Shown: positions 1 through 8,815, counted from the stretch's first letter. The stretch is 64,000 bases of DNA from an uncultured Oscillospiraceae bacterium (GCA_900549825.1 URQB01000012.1:1-64000); one strand, 5' to 3'. Translations and numbers: made by a program. Notes: generated by a model from the letters alone, not told the origin.

Positions 1-27
1 TTCGAATTGGCATATCAAATCATTTAG

Positions 28-54
28 AAAAGGGCCGGCGATGATCGCCGGCCC
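28..54 (-). terminator. intrinsic terminator, left window edge
   Basis: A perfect 10-bp GC-rich stem (32-41 with 45-54, 3-nt loop) is followed on the minus strand by a TTTT run. It points leftwards, so it would end transcription coming from the tRNA side or from a gene lost between them. No gene was recognised between it and the next terminator at 283-309. Confidence 0.7.
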
Positions 55-282
55 TCGGCCTGTCGAAAAAGGGATTTGATTACCTTGATAAGGGAAGAAA
101 TGAACCGCGCTCAGGCCGCGCAGGGCCAATCTGCTGGACAGGTAAGATAAAAAAGAGCTCCGCGCCGCAGGCGCCCGCAAAAAAGTGGGAGCGAAAGCGA
201 GGCGTCGCGAGGGCGTTTACAACCGAGCAGGTGAGCCGAGCGTGCCTTTTTGCGGGGAGGAGGCATGACGGAGCGATATGAG

Positions 283-309
283 AAAAGCCCGGCCAGAGCC
301 GGGCTTTTT
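283..309 (-). terminator. terminator of the tRNA cluster
   Basis: A 7-bp GCCCGGC/GCCGGGC stem (287-293 with 298-304) is flanked by AAAA on the left and TTTTT on the right, so it can work in both directions. It lies 25 nt beyond the last tRNA (Gln) of the minus-strand cluster and most likely ends that transcript. Confidence 0.8.
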
Positions 310-334
310 GAATGGAGCGCAGTCCATTCCGACG

Positions 335-409
335 TGGCTGGGATGGCTGGATTCGAACCAGCGGATGACGGAGTCAAAGTCCGTTGCCTTACCCCTTGGC
401 TACACCCCA
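335..409 (-). tRNA. tRNA-Gln (TTG anticodon)
   Basis: A cloverleaf folds with a 7-bp acceptor (TGGGGTG/CATCCCA, one G-T pair), the anticodon loop CTTTGAC with TTG at 34-36, and a T arm GCTGG-TTCGAAT-CCAGC. The CCA end is encoded (335-337 on the plus strand reads TGG). It is the last gene of the five-tRNA cluster read from the promoter near 888-916. Confidence 0.95.
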
Positions 410-476
410 ATAATTTTATTTTACTGCCTGATACCAAAATACGCAAAGCTTTCGCCTTGCGTACGGAAAAGTCAAA

Positions 477-554
477 TGGGGTGGGTAATCGGGTTCGAAC
501 CGACGACCTCCAGGGCCACAACCTGGCACTCTAACCAGCTGAGCTATACCCACC
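477..554 (-). tRNA. tRNA-His (GTG anticodon)
   Basis: The anticodon stem CCAGG/CCTGG holds the loop TTGTGGC with GTG. The acceptor GTGGGTA/TACCCAC is extended by an encoded G-1 opposite C73, the identity feature of histidine tRNA, and CCA is encoded. It lies between the Gln and Arg tRNAs in the minus-strand cluster. Confidence 0.95.
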
Positions 555-558
555 ATAT

Positions 559-635
<77 letters not shown>

Positions 636-651
636 ATAAAAAAAGAAAAAC

Positions 652-725
652 TGGAGCGGGTGATGGGAATCGAACCCACACAACCAGCTTGGAAGGCTGG
701 GATTCTGCCATTGAACTACACCCGC
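652..725 (-). tRNA. tRNA-Gly (TCC anticodon)
   Basis: The acceptor GCGGGTG/CACCCGC, D loop AATGGCA with the conserved GG, anticodon loop CTTCCAA (TCC) in a CCAGC/GCTGG stem, and T arm around TTCGATT are all standard. CCA is encoded. This is the normal glycine tRNA of the cluster and is the reference for judging the odd one next to it. Confidence 0.95.
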
Positions 726-769
726 ATAAAAGCCTTCGCACCGTGCGCCGGGAATCCGCTGAAAAAAAG

Positions 770-843
770 TGGAGCGGGTGGCAGGAATTGAACCCGCCTC
801 TCCGGCCGGGAAGGCCGGCGTTCTGGCACTGAACTACGCCCGC
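770..843 (-). tRNA. atypical tRNA-Gly-like gene (TCC)
   Basis: First gene of the cluster. It aligns along its whole length with the neighbouring tRNA-Gly and keeps the 5-bp anticodon stem, T arm and encoded CCA. Four features are unusual: the D-loop GG is GC (G19 lost), the anticodon loop reads CTTCCCG so position 37 is C instead of a purine and C32 could pair with G38, the acceptor has a C6-A67 mismatch, and G57 of the T loop is A. It may be a decaying duplicate, or a tRNA with a non-decoding role such as the cell-wall glycine tRNAs known in staphylococci. The sequence alone does not decide. Confidence 0.7.
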
Positions 844-887
844 ATATAAACACAGAAAGCAGATGGAGCCTTCAAGCGACGGGAATT

Positions 888-916
888 ATTTTACCACAAT
901 CCACAGCTTCCGTCAA
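888..916 (-). promoter_or_regulatory. promoter of the tRNA cluster
   Basis: On the minus strand TTGACG (911-916) and TAAAAT (888-893) are separated by exactly 17 nt, about 45 nt upstream of the first tRNA. Both boxes match the sigma-70/SigA consensus at 5 of 6 positions. Confidence 0.8.
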
Positions 917-959
917 GCCTTATTTTCCCTCTAAACGGAAAAATCTCAAAACAGCGCCA

Positions 960-986
960 ATGGCGGCGCAGATATAGCGCCGCCAT
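960..986 (-). terminator. terminator after clpX
   Basis: A perfect 10-bp stem ATGGCGGCGC/GCGCCGCCAT (960-969 with 977-986) lies 15 nt after the clpX stop. No T run follows directly on the minus strand, so it may be a weak terminator or a 3' stabilising hairpin. Confidence 0.55.
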
Positions 987-1001
987 CTATTGAACCGTCT
1001 C

Positions 1002-2315
1002 TCAAACCGCGGAAGAACGCGGCCGCGGTTTCTCCACAAGTGTGGCGGCCTTCAGCCGTGTGGGCTTGCGGTTTGGATTCTTTTCAATCAGGGGCGGCTG
1101 ATTGTCCTTGACATAGGCCGCCGTGATCTGGATCCGCTCGATGGTATAATCTGAGGGAATGGTGTACATGATCGGCGTGAGCAGCTTTTCCATGATGGAG
1201 CGCAGCCCGCGGGCTCCGGTTTCCTTTTCAAGCGTCTGGTCCGCAATCGCATCCAGCGCATCCTTATCGAAATCGAGCTCCACCTGATCCATCTCAAACA
1301 GCTTCTTATATTGCTTGATCACCGCATTTTTCGGCTCCGTCAGAATGCGCACGAGCGCCTCCCGATCCAAAGCATGCAGTGCCGTGATCACAGGCAGGCG
1401 GCCGACCAGCTCTGGAATCAGGCCGAATTTGACCAGATCCTGATGGATGACCTTCTCCATGATGGTGGAGAGCGCCACATCCTTCTTGCTGCGGATCGCC
1501 GCTTCAAAGCCGAGGGAGGAGTTCCCCATCCGGTTCTCTACGATCTTTTCGATCCCGTCGAACGCGCCCCCGCAGATAAAAAGGATGTTCGTTGTGTCGA
1601 TCTGGATAAACTCCTGCTGCGGATGCTTGCGCCCGCCCTGCGGCGGAACGTTGGAGACGGTGCCCTCCAGGATTTTCAGCAGCGCCTGCTGCACACCTTC
1701 GCCGCTGACATCGCGCGTGATGGACGCATTCTCGCTCTTGCGGGAAATCTTATCGATCTCATCGACGTAAATGATGCCGTGCTCGGCGCGCTCGATATCA
1801 TAATCCGCCGCCTGGATCAGCCGCAGAAGGATATTTTCCACATCCTCGCCAACATAGCCCGCTTCCGTCAGTGTGGTTGCGTCCGCGATGGCAAACGGTA
1901 CGTTGAGAATCCGCGCGAGCGTCTGTGCAAGCATCGTTTTGCCGACGCCGGTGGGGCCCAGGAGCAAAACGTTGCTCTTCTGGATCTCCACATCCGCGCC
2001 CTTGCCGAAATAGATGCGCTTATAGTGGTTGTAAACCGCCACGCTCAGCGCAATCTTCGCCTGCTCCTGCCCGATGACATATTCGTCGAGCTGATCCTTG
2101 ATCTCCTCCGGCGTGGGCAGGGTGAAATTCGCGTCGTCCCGCCCGCCGTGGCGGTGGGGGCGGTCCTCATCCTCGATCACCTCACGGCAAAGCTCCACGC
2201 ATTCATTGCAGATGAAAACACCCGGCCCTGCGACCAGCGTATCCACCTGATCCTGCGTTTTATTGCAAAAAGAGCAGCGTACGCCCTTCTGATTGTTGTC
2301 ATCATCTCTTGGCAT
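1002..2315 (-). CDS. clpX: ClpX, ATP-dependent unfoldase of ClpXP
   Basis: AAA+ unfoldase that recognises tagged or native substrates, unfolds them and feeds them to the ClpP chamber. The N-terminal zinc-binding domain shows CSFC and CNEC pairs, followed by Walker A (GPTGVGKT), Walker B (YVDEID) and the C-terminal ClpX small domain. A TTG 6 nt upstream keeps the frame open, but GGGGAGGT at 2325-2332 is spaced 9 nt from ATG 2315 and only 3 nt from that TTG, so ATG 2315 is chosen (437 residues). It lies 27 nt downstream of clpP, the usual tig-clpP-clpX order. Confidence 0.97.
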   Translation of the reverse strand: MPRDDDNNQKGVRCSFCNKTQDQVDTLVAGPGVFICNECVELCREVIEDEDRPHRHGGRDDANFTLPTPEEIKDQLDEYVIGQEQAKIALSVAVYNHYKRIYFGKGADVEIQKSNVLLLGPTGVGKTMLAQTLARILNVPFAIADATTLTEAGYVGEDVENILLRLIQAADYDIERAEHGIIYVDEIDKISRKSENASITRDVSGEGVQQALLKILEGTVSNVPPQGGRKHPQQEFIQIDTTNILFICGGAFDGIEKIVENRMGNSSLGFEAAIRSKKDVALSTIMEKVIHQDLVKFGLIPELVGRLPVITALHALDREALVRILTEPKNAVIKQYKKLFEMDQVELDFDKDALDAIADQTLEKETGARGLRSIMEKLLTPIMYTIPSDYTIERIQITAAYVKDNQPPLIEKNPNRKPTRLKAATLVEKPRPRSSAV

Positions 2316-2342
2316 GTGCAATATACCTCCCCGGTAAAAGCC

Positions 2343-2924
2343 TTACCTATGCTCAATGATACGGTCGACCAGACCGTATTCGAGCGCCTCCTGTGCGCTC
2401 ATAAAGTTATCGCGCTCCGTATCCTGGCAGATCACATCGTAGGGCTTGCCTGTATTGGCCGCCAGGATCTTATTCAGGCGCTCCTTCGTCTTGATGATAT
2501 GGCGGGTCGTGATCTCCATATCCGTCGCCTGCCCCTGCATGCCGCCGGAAGGCTGATGGATCATCACCTCGCTGTTGGGCAGCGCGAGGCGCTTGCCCTT
2601 CGCACCGGCCGCGAGCAGGAAGGCGCCCATGCTCGCCGCTATCCCCATGCAGATGGTGGAAACGTCGCATTTGATATACTGCATCGTATCGTAAATCGCG
2701 AGGCCATCTGTCACAGAACCGCCGGGGCTGTTGATATAAAAGCTGATATCCTTCTCGGAATCCTGCCCTTCCAGAAACAGCATCTGCGCAACAACCAGGC
2801 TTGCAGTCGTCTGATTGACCTCATCGCAGAGCACGATGATGCGGTCATTGAGCAAGCGGGAGAAAATATCGAACTGCCTCTCTCCCCTGCTGGTCTGCTC
2901 GATTACCATTGGTACTAAGCTCAT
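2343..2924 (-). CDS. clpP: ClpP, ATP-dependent Clp protease proteolytic subunit
   Basis: Serine protease that forms the tetradecameric chamber fed by ClpX. At 193 residues it has the standard length, with the catalytic triad Ser98 (in GIAASMGA), His123 (in MIHQP) and Asp172. The N-terminal PMVIEQ stretch corresponds to the axial gate. It lies between tig and clpX on the same strand. A strong hairpin at 2982-3025 separates it from tig, so clpPX may be uncoupled from tig. Confidence 0.98.
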   Translation of the reverse strand: MSLVPMVIEQTSRGERQFDIFSRLLNDRIIVLCDEVNQTTASLVVAQMLFLEGQDSEKDISFYINSPGGSVTDGLAIYDTMQYIKCDVSTICMGIAASMGAFLLAAGAKGKRLALPNSEVMIHQPSGGMQGQATDMEITTRHIIKTKERLNKILAANTGKPYDVICQDTERDNFMSAQEALEYGLVDRIIEHR

Positions 2925-2981
2925 TTGGAAGATCCCCCTTTAAAAGTGTCATGGATTGTGTTCAGAGAGCACATGTACCGG

Positions 2982-3025
2982 AAAAGCAATTGCGGGCCAC
3001 AGCCGATGGCTCGCAATTGCTTTTT
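2982..3025 (-). terminator. terminator between tig and clpP
   Basis: A 13-bp stem (AAAAGCAATTGCG at 2982-2994 with its complement at 3012-3024) is flanked by A and T runs, so it can act in either direction. It lies between the tig stop and the clpP start and should end most tig transcripts. Confidence 0.75.
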
Positions 3026-3112
3026 CAAATGGGTGCGCCGCGCCCTTTGCATCCTGTGGGATATGCCTTTAGTATTGCACAGGCGGCGAGCCCTTTAAAC
3101 GCCGGCCTAAAA

Positions 3113-4477
3113 TTATTCCGCGTCCTTCTCTTCCGCCTTCGGCTCCTCTACGGGCATTTCCTCAGCGGCAGCCTTCTTCTTACGGGCCGTCTTCTTTTTC
3201 TTGGCAACGGCATTCTTTTTGAGGAATTCAATCGCCTTGCGCACGGCAAGGTTGGCCGTGATGTCCGCGGCAGGGATAACGCCCTTGATCTTGTCGACAT
3301 CCATCTTATAATTCTCGGCAAGCTTTGCATACTCCGCCTCGATCTCGTCCTCAGCGGGTTTAATCTGCTCCAGCTCCACGATCTTTTCCAGCGCAAGGCG
3401 GGTCTTGACATTGGTCTCAGCCTGCTCGCGGTACATGGCCATCATCGCGTCGCGCTCCATGCCGGTGTAATTGAGGTAGGTGTCGAAATCGATGCCCTGG
3501 GACTGCAGGCGGTAATTGAACTCGTCGAACTCCTCCTGCGCGGCACGGTCAAACATCAGCTGCGGAATTTCCGCCGTCACCAGTGCGGGGAGCTGGTCGA
3601 GGAGGGTATGCTCAAAGTCCTCCTCCGCATGCTCCTGCTTGTGCTCAAGCATCTTCTTTTTGGTATCCGCTTTCAGCTCGTCAAGCGTGTCGAACTCGCT
3701 GACATCCTTGACGAACTCGTCGTCGAGCTCCGGCAGCTCCTTCTGCTTGATCTCGTGGAGCTTGATTTTGAAGGTGGCGTCCTTGCCCTTAAGCTCCTCG
3801 GCATATTCCTCCGGAAAGGTGACGTTGATTTCAAACTCCTCGCCCGCCTTGTGGCCAGTCACCTGCTCCTCAAAGCCCGGGATGAACTGATGGGAGCCGA
3901 GCGTCAGGTCGTAATTCTCACCCTTGCCGCCCTCAAAAGCGACACCGTCTACAAACCCTTCAAAATCGATCACGGCCAGGTCGCCGTCCTGCGCGGCACG
4001 GTCTTCCACGCTGATGTAACGCGCGTTGCGTTCGCGCATCTTCCCGATTTCCCCGTCAACCTCTTCATCCTTGACCTCAACGGCTGTTTTCTCAGCCTCC
4101 AGGCCTTTATATTCACCCAGCTCCACTTCGGGCTTCACGGCAACCTTCACCTTGATCAGGGCGCCGTCCCTGCCCATCTCCTCCACCTTGGGATCATAGG
4201 GCTCGTAAACCGTCTGCAGGCCGGATTCCTCCACAGCCTCCCTGACTGCCTGCGGATAGACCGCCTCGATCGCGTCCTCATAAAAGACCTCGGGGCCGTA
4301 GACGCGCTCGATGAAAGCGCGGGGAGCCTTGCCCTTGCGGAAGCCATGGACGGTAATATTCTTCTTCTGCTTGAGATACGCTTTGTTGACAGCGTCCTCA
4401 AACGTTGCGGCGTCAACCGTTATTTCCAGCTCGTATACACCGGCCTCTTCCAATTTGGTCGCTGCTTTTAAACTCAT
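3113..4477 (-). CDS. tig: trigger factor, ribosome-associated chaperone
   Basis: Peptidyl-prolyl isomerase chaperone that docks at the ribosome exit tunnel. The N-terminal ribosome-binding signature GFRKGKAPR is intact, an FKBP-type PPIase domain follows (GDLAVIDFEG), then the helical C-terminal cradle. The tail is long and very rich in Lys and Glu, longer than in many relatives. The open frame extends to 4498, but AGGAGG at 4487-4492 is 9 nt from ATG 4477 and only 3 nt from ATG 4483, so translation most likely starts at MSLKAATK (454 residues). Confidence 0.96.
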   Translation of the reverse strand: MSLKAATKLEEAGVYELEITVDAATFEDAVNKAYLKQKKNITVHGFRKGKAPRAFIERVYGPEVFYEDAIEAVYPQAVREAVEESGLQTVYEPYDPKVEEMGRDGALIKVKVAVKPEVELGEYKGLEAEKTAVEVKDEEVDGEIGKMRERNARYISVEDRAAQDGDLAVIDFEGFVDGVAFEGGKGENYDLTLGSHQFIPGFEEQVTGHKAGEEFEINVTFPEEYAEELKGKDATFKIKLHEIKQKELPELDDEFVKDVSEFDTLDELKADTKKKMLEHKQEHAEEDFEHTLLDQLPALVTAEIPQLMFDRAAQEEFDEFNYRLQSQGIDFDTYLNYTGMERDAMMAMYREQAETNVKTRLALEKIVELEQIKPAEDEIEAEYAKLAENYKMDVDKIKGVIPAADITANLAVRKAIEFLKKNAVAKKKKTARKKKAAAEEMPVEEPKAEEKDAE

Positions 4478-4519
4478 CTTCATTTTCCTCCTGTACATCT
4501 GTTGCGGTTTAACTAAGTT

Positions 4520-4548
4520 ATTATAGCAGATACATGCTGTGATTTCCA
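4520..4548 (-). promoter_or_regulatory. promoter of tig
   Basis: A perfect TATAAT (4520-4525) preceded by TGC (extended -10) lies 17 nt from a weak -35 TGGAAA (4543-4548), about 45 nt upstream of the tig start. The extended -10 can compensate for the poor -35. Confidence 0.65.
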
Positions 4549-4665
4549 GTTTTTTTTGAAATTCTGAGATTCTTTACAGATTCTTCACGAATCGTCCGTG
4601 CTATCTCCGGATGACTCTCCCGTCATCAGTACCAATCCCATTTTTGATTTTTTCCGGAATCCGGT

Positions 4666-5400
4666 TCAAAGCGATCCTTGCGAAAGATCCTCTGCTCTTT
4701 GTCCAGCCGTCGAAAGGGATATCAGCCTCGGACAAAAATTCAAATAATCGGCCGAAATCAGGGAAAACTCAATGCCTTCCCGCTCGCCTGTCACGGCGGC
4801 GCGTGTGGCCGGGCCATGCAGATGGCCATAATAGCAGCACCGGATTTTCTCCTCCTCCAGCACCTGCATCATCTCCTCGCAGCGCGCCGCCTGCGTCAGC
4901 GGCGGATAGTGAAGGAATACGACCGGCTCGCCGCCGAGCGCCTTTGCCGCCTGAATGGAGGTCCGCAACCTGCCGGCCTCGCGCAGGACGACCTTTTTAT
5001 CCGCATCCTCCTCTGCGTCAAAAAACCAGCCGCGCGTGCCGCATACGGCGACGCCCTCCACTAAGACTGCGTCGTTATGGACGATACGAAGCGAAGTTAG
5101 CTCATGCTCTTCGAAAAAGAGATCCATTTTGCGGCGCGTCGACCACCAGTAATCGTGGTTGCCCTTGAGCAAAAGCTTTTTCCCGGGCAGGGCATGCAGA
5201 AATTGCATATCCCTGAGCGCGCCGGGGAGGGACATGCCCCAGGAAATATCCCCTGCGATCACGACCGTATCCCCTTCGCCCACCACGGCGCGCCAGTTCG
5301 CCTCCAGGCGCGCCACATAATCCTGCCAGCCGCGGAAAATCTCCATCGATTTATCGGCAGCCAGGGATAAATGCGGATCCGCGATGGCAAAAATCGACAT
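4666..5400 (-). CDS. calcineurin-like metallophosphoesterase
   Basis: Two-metal phosphoesterase of unknown substrate. Metal-ligand motifs are present in order: D8-x-H10, G50-D51, G80-NHD and a late GHLHG. The frame is open to 5469, but GGGAGG lies 9 nt upstream of ATG 5400, giving a product that begins MSIFAIADPH (244 residues) and puts the first metal motif at the N-terminus as is usual in this family. It stands alone between tig and the divergent DUF1540 gene. No clear terminator was seen after it. Confidence 0.85.
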   Translation of the reverse strand: MSIFAIADPHLSLAADKSMEIFRGWQDYVARLEANWRAVVGEGDTVVIAGDISWGMSLPGALRDMQFLHALPGKKLLLKGNHDYWWSTRRKMDLFFEEHELTSLRIVHNDAVLVEGVAVCGTRGWFFDAEEDADKKVVLREAGRLRTSIQAAKALGGEPVVFLHYPPLTQAARCEEMMQVLEEEKIRCCYYGHLHGPATRAAVTGEREGIEFSLISADYLNFCPRLISLSTAGQRAEDLSQGSL

Positions 5401-5598
5401 TCTCTCTTCCCTCCCGGAAATAAACGACATCCATTTTGATTCAAAAACATGCGCTTGCGTTTGAATCATTTTTCTTCATTTTCGCACGCGAAATAACCGG
5501 CGATTCATTATTTTCCTGTTGTTTCGCCCCGCATAGAAAAGAGAATGCTGCAAATGCTAATTCCGGGCGCGGAAAGCGCCGGGAAAGGAGGCGTTACG

Positions 5599-5775
5599 AT
5601 GGGCAAAGAACACATCAAGGAAATCAGCGATATCGCCTGCAGCGTCACGAGCTGCGTATACCACGACGGCCATACGAAGTGCATGGCCGGAAAGATCGAA
5701 GTCGGGCCGCGCAACGCGTGCTGTTCGTCTGAGACGGAGTGCGCGACCTACGAGCCGGACAATGGCATGCAGTAA
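5599..5775 (+). CDS. DUF1540 domain protein
   Basis: Small cysteine-rich protein of 58 residues that matches the DUF1540 pattern from memory: regularly spaced cysteines (CSVTSC, C.AG.I.V, CC, C.TY), probably binding metal. Its function is unknown. AAAGGAGG lies 7 nt upstream of ATG 5599, so the longer open frame beginning at 5545 is not the real start. It is one of the few plus-strand genes here, convergent with thrC, with which it shares the hairpin at 5798-5823. Confidence 0.8.
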   Translation: MGKEHIKEISDIACSVTSCVYHDGHTKCMAGKIEVGPRNACCSSETECATYEPDNGMQ

Positions 5776-5797
5776 AATTCGGAAAATAAGCGCGCGA

Positions 5798-5823
5798 GGC
5801 TGCTGCAAAACTTTGCAGCAGCC
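5798..5823 (+). terminator. terminator shared by DUF1540 gene and thrC
   Basis: A perfect inverted repeat, GGCTGCTGCAAA (5798-5809) and its complement (5812-5823), lies between the two convergent stop codons. T-rich tracts follow on both strands (TTATTT on plus, CTTATTTT further on minus), so it may serve both genes. Confidence 0.7.
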
Positions 5824-5844
5824 TTATTTCAAACCATGCACCTG

Positions 5845-7347
5845 TTATTCCTGGATGCCAAGCATTTGAAAGACCACGTCTTTCATCTCATCCCGATCGC
5901 AAACCTTTGTAAAGCGCGGTTTTTTCTGCGCGAGATCCGCAAGCTGCGGCGGAACGTTCTCTCCCGTCAGCTCGGAAAGCTCCTGCACCATGCCGAATTC
6001 ATCCGTGCTCGCAGCACGCCCGTTTTTCACAGCAGAGAGTACGCTCGCAGAGAATTTGAAGGGACTCGCCGTGGAAGCAATGAGCATCGGCGTATTGTCC
6101 CCCGTGCGCAGCAGATACTGCTTGCATACATCCACAGCCACTGCCGTATGCGTATCGCAGAGGTACTGTGTATTATGATAGGTTTCGCGGATGGTCATCT
6201 TCGTTCGGCTGTCATTGCAGCACCCGGCGTCGAAAAGCGTTTTGAGCTTGTTGAGCATCGGCTTGCCCACGTTATAGCAGCCGTCCCTCTTCAGGCTGTC
6301 CATCCATGCGCATACCTGCGCATCATCCCGGCCGCACAGGTCAAAGAGCAGCCGCTCCAGATTGCTGGAGATCAGGATGTCCATGGAGGGCGACATCGTG
6401 GTGTAAAAGCCGCGGTTGCGGTCGTACCTCCCCGTCTGGAGAAAATCCGTCAGCACATTGTTCGCGTTGGAGGCGCACACCAGCTTATGGATGGGAAGCC
6501 CCATCCTGCGCGCATAATATGCGGCCAGGATATTGCCGAAATTGCCTGTCGGGACGACGACGTTGATCTTATCGCCCAATTCAATGGAGCCTTCTTTGAG
6601 CAAATCACAGTAGGCAGAAATATAATAGACGATCTGCGGAACAAGGCGGCCCCAGTTGATTGAGTTGGCGGAGGAGAACATCATATTCTGCTGCGCAAGC
6701 CGCGCGGCAATCTCCGGATCGGTAAAGATCGCCTTGACGCCGGTCTGCGCGTCGTCAAAATTGCCGCGGATCGCGCAAACGCCGACATTTTCGCCCTCCT
6801 GCGTCGTCATCTGGAGTTTCTGCATGGGGCTCACGCCCTCCTCCGGATAGAAAACGAGAATTTTCGTATTGGGCACATCCTTAAAGCCCTCCAACGCCGC
6901 CTTGCCCGTATCGCCTGAGGTTGCGACCAGGATAACGATCGTCTTCCCCTCCGCGGTTTTGGAAGCGGCCACGGTCAGCAGGTGTGGCAGAAGCTGGAGC
7001 GCCATATCCTTGAAGGCGCAGGTCGGCCCCCTCCACAGCTCCAGCACGTGGATATTTTCGGTCAGATGCGCAATCGGCGCAACCTTGGGAGAGCTGAATT
7101 TGCCCGGCGCATAGGCGCCGCGGACGCATCCGTCCAGCTCCTCCGGGGCAAAATCCGTTAGGTACAGGGACAAAATCGCCTTCGCGCGCTCAATATAGTC
7201 AAGCTCTGCCAGAGCGGCGATCTGATCCATGGAAAGCTTCGGAATCTCCTCTGGAACAAACAGGCCGCCTTCTGCGGAAATCCCCTGTGCGATGGCCTGC
7301 GCAGAGGAAACATGCACGTTTTGATCCCTCGTGCTCGTATACAGCAT
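5845..7347 (-). CDS. thrC: threonine synthase
   Basis: PLP enzyme that converts O-phosphohomoserine to threonine. The PLP lysine is Lys113 in AFKDMALQ, and the phosphate-binding loop ATSGDTGKAA follows. At 500 residues it belongs to the long class of threonine synthases, with the typical N-terminal LYTSTRD start. An AAAGGGG motif precedes ATG 7347. It is not next to other threonine genes, so it is likely transcribed on its own or with the upstream dipeptidase gene, 61 nt away. Confidence 0.96.
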   Translation of the reverse strand: MLYTSTRDQNVHVSSAQAIAQGISAEGGLFVPEEIPKLSMDQIAALAELDYIERAKAILSLYLTDFAPEELDGCVRGAYAPGKFSSPKVAPIAHLTENIHVLELWRGPTCAFKDMALQLLPHLLTVAASKTAEGKTIVILVATSGDTGKAALEGFKDVPNTKILVFYPEEGVSPMQKLQMTTQEGENVGVCAIRGNFDDAQTGVKAIFTDPEIAARLAQQNMMFSSANSINWGRLVPQIVYYISAYCDLLKEGSIELGDKINVVVPTGNFGNILAAYYARRMGLPIHKLVCASNANNVLTDFLQTGRYDRNRGFYTTMSPSMDILISSNLERLLFDLCGRDDAQVCAWMDSLKRDGCYNVGKPMLNKLKTLFDAGCCNDSRTKMTIRETYHNTQYLCDTHTAVAVDVCKQYLLRTGDNTPMLIASTASPFKFSASVLSAVKNGRAASTDEFGMVQELSELTGENVPPQLADLAQKKPRFTKVCDRDEMKDVVFQMLGIQE

Positions 7348-7408
7348 CTTTCAAACCCCTTTATTTGTAACTTATTGTTGATGCATTTCATAGATGGCCC
7401 ATGATCAT

Positions 7409-8362
7409 TTATTCTAACATATCTGTTTGCTGCTGTAAAAGGTTTTGAAAAAATTTTTCAGCATTTTTGAAAAATAACGCATCAGCCTGCTCTGCCGAAA
7501 GCCCCTGCTCCAACAAATAGGTACGCAACGATTCCAGCTTTTCGATCCCGGCAAAGCAGGGCTCCACCTCGCAGCCGTCAAAATCGCTGCCGAGTGCGAT
7601 CACAGGTTCCCCGCCGCGCTCCAGAAGATGCGCGATATGCCGGTAGGCTGCCGCAAAGCCGCCGTCGCCCGGCCTGCCCAGAAACGCTCGATAGAGGTTC
7701 ATTCCGATCAGACCGCCGCGCGATCTGATGCAGCCAATTTGCCGATCCGTCAGGCTGCGGGGATGGCGGTATACCCCATTGCAGTTGGAATGCGACGCAA
7801 GGAAGGGCTTTTTTGCGATTTTGGCCACGTCCCAGAAACCGCGCCGGCTCAGATGCGACACATCCACAGCCATTCCTATGCGCTCCATCTCCCGCACCGC
7901 CTCTTTACCGCACTGCGTCAGCCCGCCGGCACACCGTTTTCCACAGCCACAGCCGAGTTCGTTCGCGCCATTCCAGGTCAATGTGATCAGCCGGGCCCCC
8001 AGGGAATATAGCTCCTGAATGCGGGCAAGCTCTCCGCCGAGCACTGCACCGCCCTCTACACTGAGGATTGCCGCACATTTTCCCTCCCGCTCCGCGCGGC
8101 CGAGATCGGCAGCAGTGCGGCAAAAGGAGACTGTGTCGCCATGCTTGTCAAGCTGATCCAAAAAATACGCATAGATCCGCTGAAAATAATCCCACGCCTC
8201 ATCCCCCCGGCAGGAATCAGGGATAAAAATGGCAAAGACCTGCCGCCACGGCGCATAGGCGCCGCCCCTTTGCAGGGAAAGGTGCAGGTCGTTATCAAAA
8301 AGATCCTTCTTCTGCTTCCAGCATTCACCGATCGTATCGCAGTGCAAGTCAAACAGCCGCAT
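7409..8362 (-). CDS. membrane-dipeptidase family protein (peptidase M19)
   Basis: Zinc dipeptidase of the renal-dipeptidase family. It shows the N-terminal metal motif H7-x-D9 (DLHCDT), the bridging glutamate in LSVEGG, and later histidines in DVSHLS and ASHSN; GSDFDG is typical of the family. It has no signal peptide, so it is probably cytoplasmic. GAGGGGG lies 6 nt before ATG 8362, whereas the upstream ATG 8368 abuts it, so 8362 is chosen (317 residues). It is 15 nt downstream of the YraN gene. Confidence 0.92.
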   Translation of the reverse strand: MRLFDLHCDTIGECWKQKKDLFDNDLHLSLQRGGAYAPWRQVFAIFIPDSCRGDEAWDYFQRIYAYFLDQLDKHGDTVSFCRTAADLGRAEREGKCAAILSVEGGAVLGGELARIQELYSLGARLITLTWNGANELGCGCGKRCAGGLTQCGKEAVREMERIGMAVDVSHLSRRGFWDVAKIAKKPFLASHSNCNGVYRHPRSLTDRQIGCIRSRGGLIGMNLYRAFLGRPGDGGFAAAYRHIAHLLERGGEPVIALGSDFDGCEVEPCFAGIEKLESLRTYLLEQGLSAEQADALFFKNAEKFFQNLLQQQTDMLE

Positions 8363-8377
8363 GTGCATCCCCCTCGC

Positions 8378-8749
8378 TTATCCGTAATCCTGCGCGTCGA
8401 AGGCATTTTCCAGATGGCGGATTTCCCGCACCGTTCCCTGTGCGTCCAGCTCCACCTCCATCACATCGAAGCGCGGCTGCAGCGTACAAGGGTGCGAAGA
8501 AAGGTAGAGGGATGCCGTGCGCACCACTCTTTGCTGCTTTGCGGGCGTGACCGCCTCTACCGGCGCGGCGATCGCATACGGGCCGCGCGTTTTCACCTCG
8601 ACAAACACAATATATGTTCCCCGCTGCGCGATCATGTCGATCTCGCCGAAGCGCGTGCGATAGTTGGCGTCCAGAATCCGGTAGCCCTTCTTTCGCAAAG
8701 ATTGCGCGCAGGCACGCTCCCCGAGCGGACCCGACTGCTTCCGGTCCAT
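8378..8749 (-). CDS. YraN family (UPF0102) endonuclease-like protein
   Basis: At 123 residues it matches UPF0102: LGERACAQSLRKKGY, a GEIDMIA acid motif and the VFVEVKTR motif (E-x-K) of Holliday-junction-resolvase-like nucleases. The cellular role is not established. AAGGAGG lies 6 nt upstream of the ATG. It follows rnhB as in many Firmicutes, and the following dipeptidase gene starts only 15 nt after its stop. Confidence 0.92.
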   Translation of the reverse strand: MDRKQSGPLGERACAQSLRKKGYRILDANYRTRFGEIDMIAQRGTYIVFVEVKTRGPYAIAAPVEAVTPAKQQRVVRTASLYLSSHPCTLQPRFDVMEVELDAQGTVREIRHLENAFDAQDYG

Positions 8750-8815
8750 AAAAGTCCTCCTTCAATCGCCCGTTTTTCGGCCCCGCAGCGTTATAAACGC
8801 GCAGCAGGGCGCCGG

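Noticed and set aside
1311..2918. 535-codon open frame antisense to clpX and clpP
   Set aside because: GC-rich third positions of the real genes leave the opposite strand open; product is low-complexity with no domain and no ribosome binding site.
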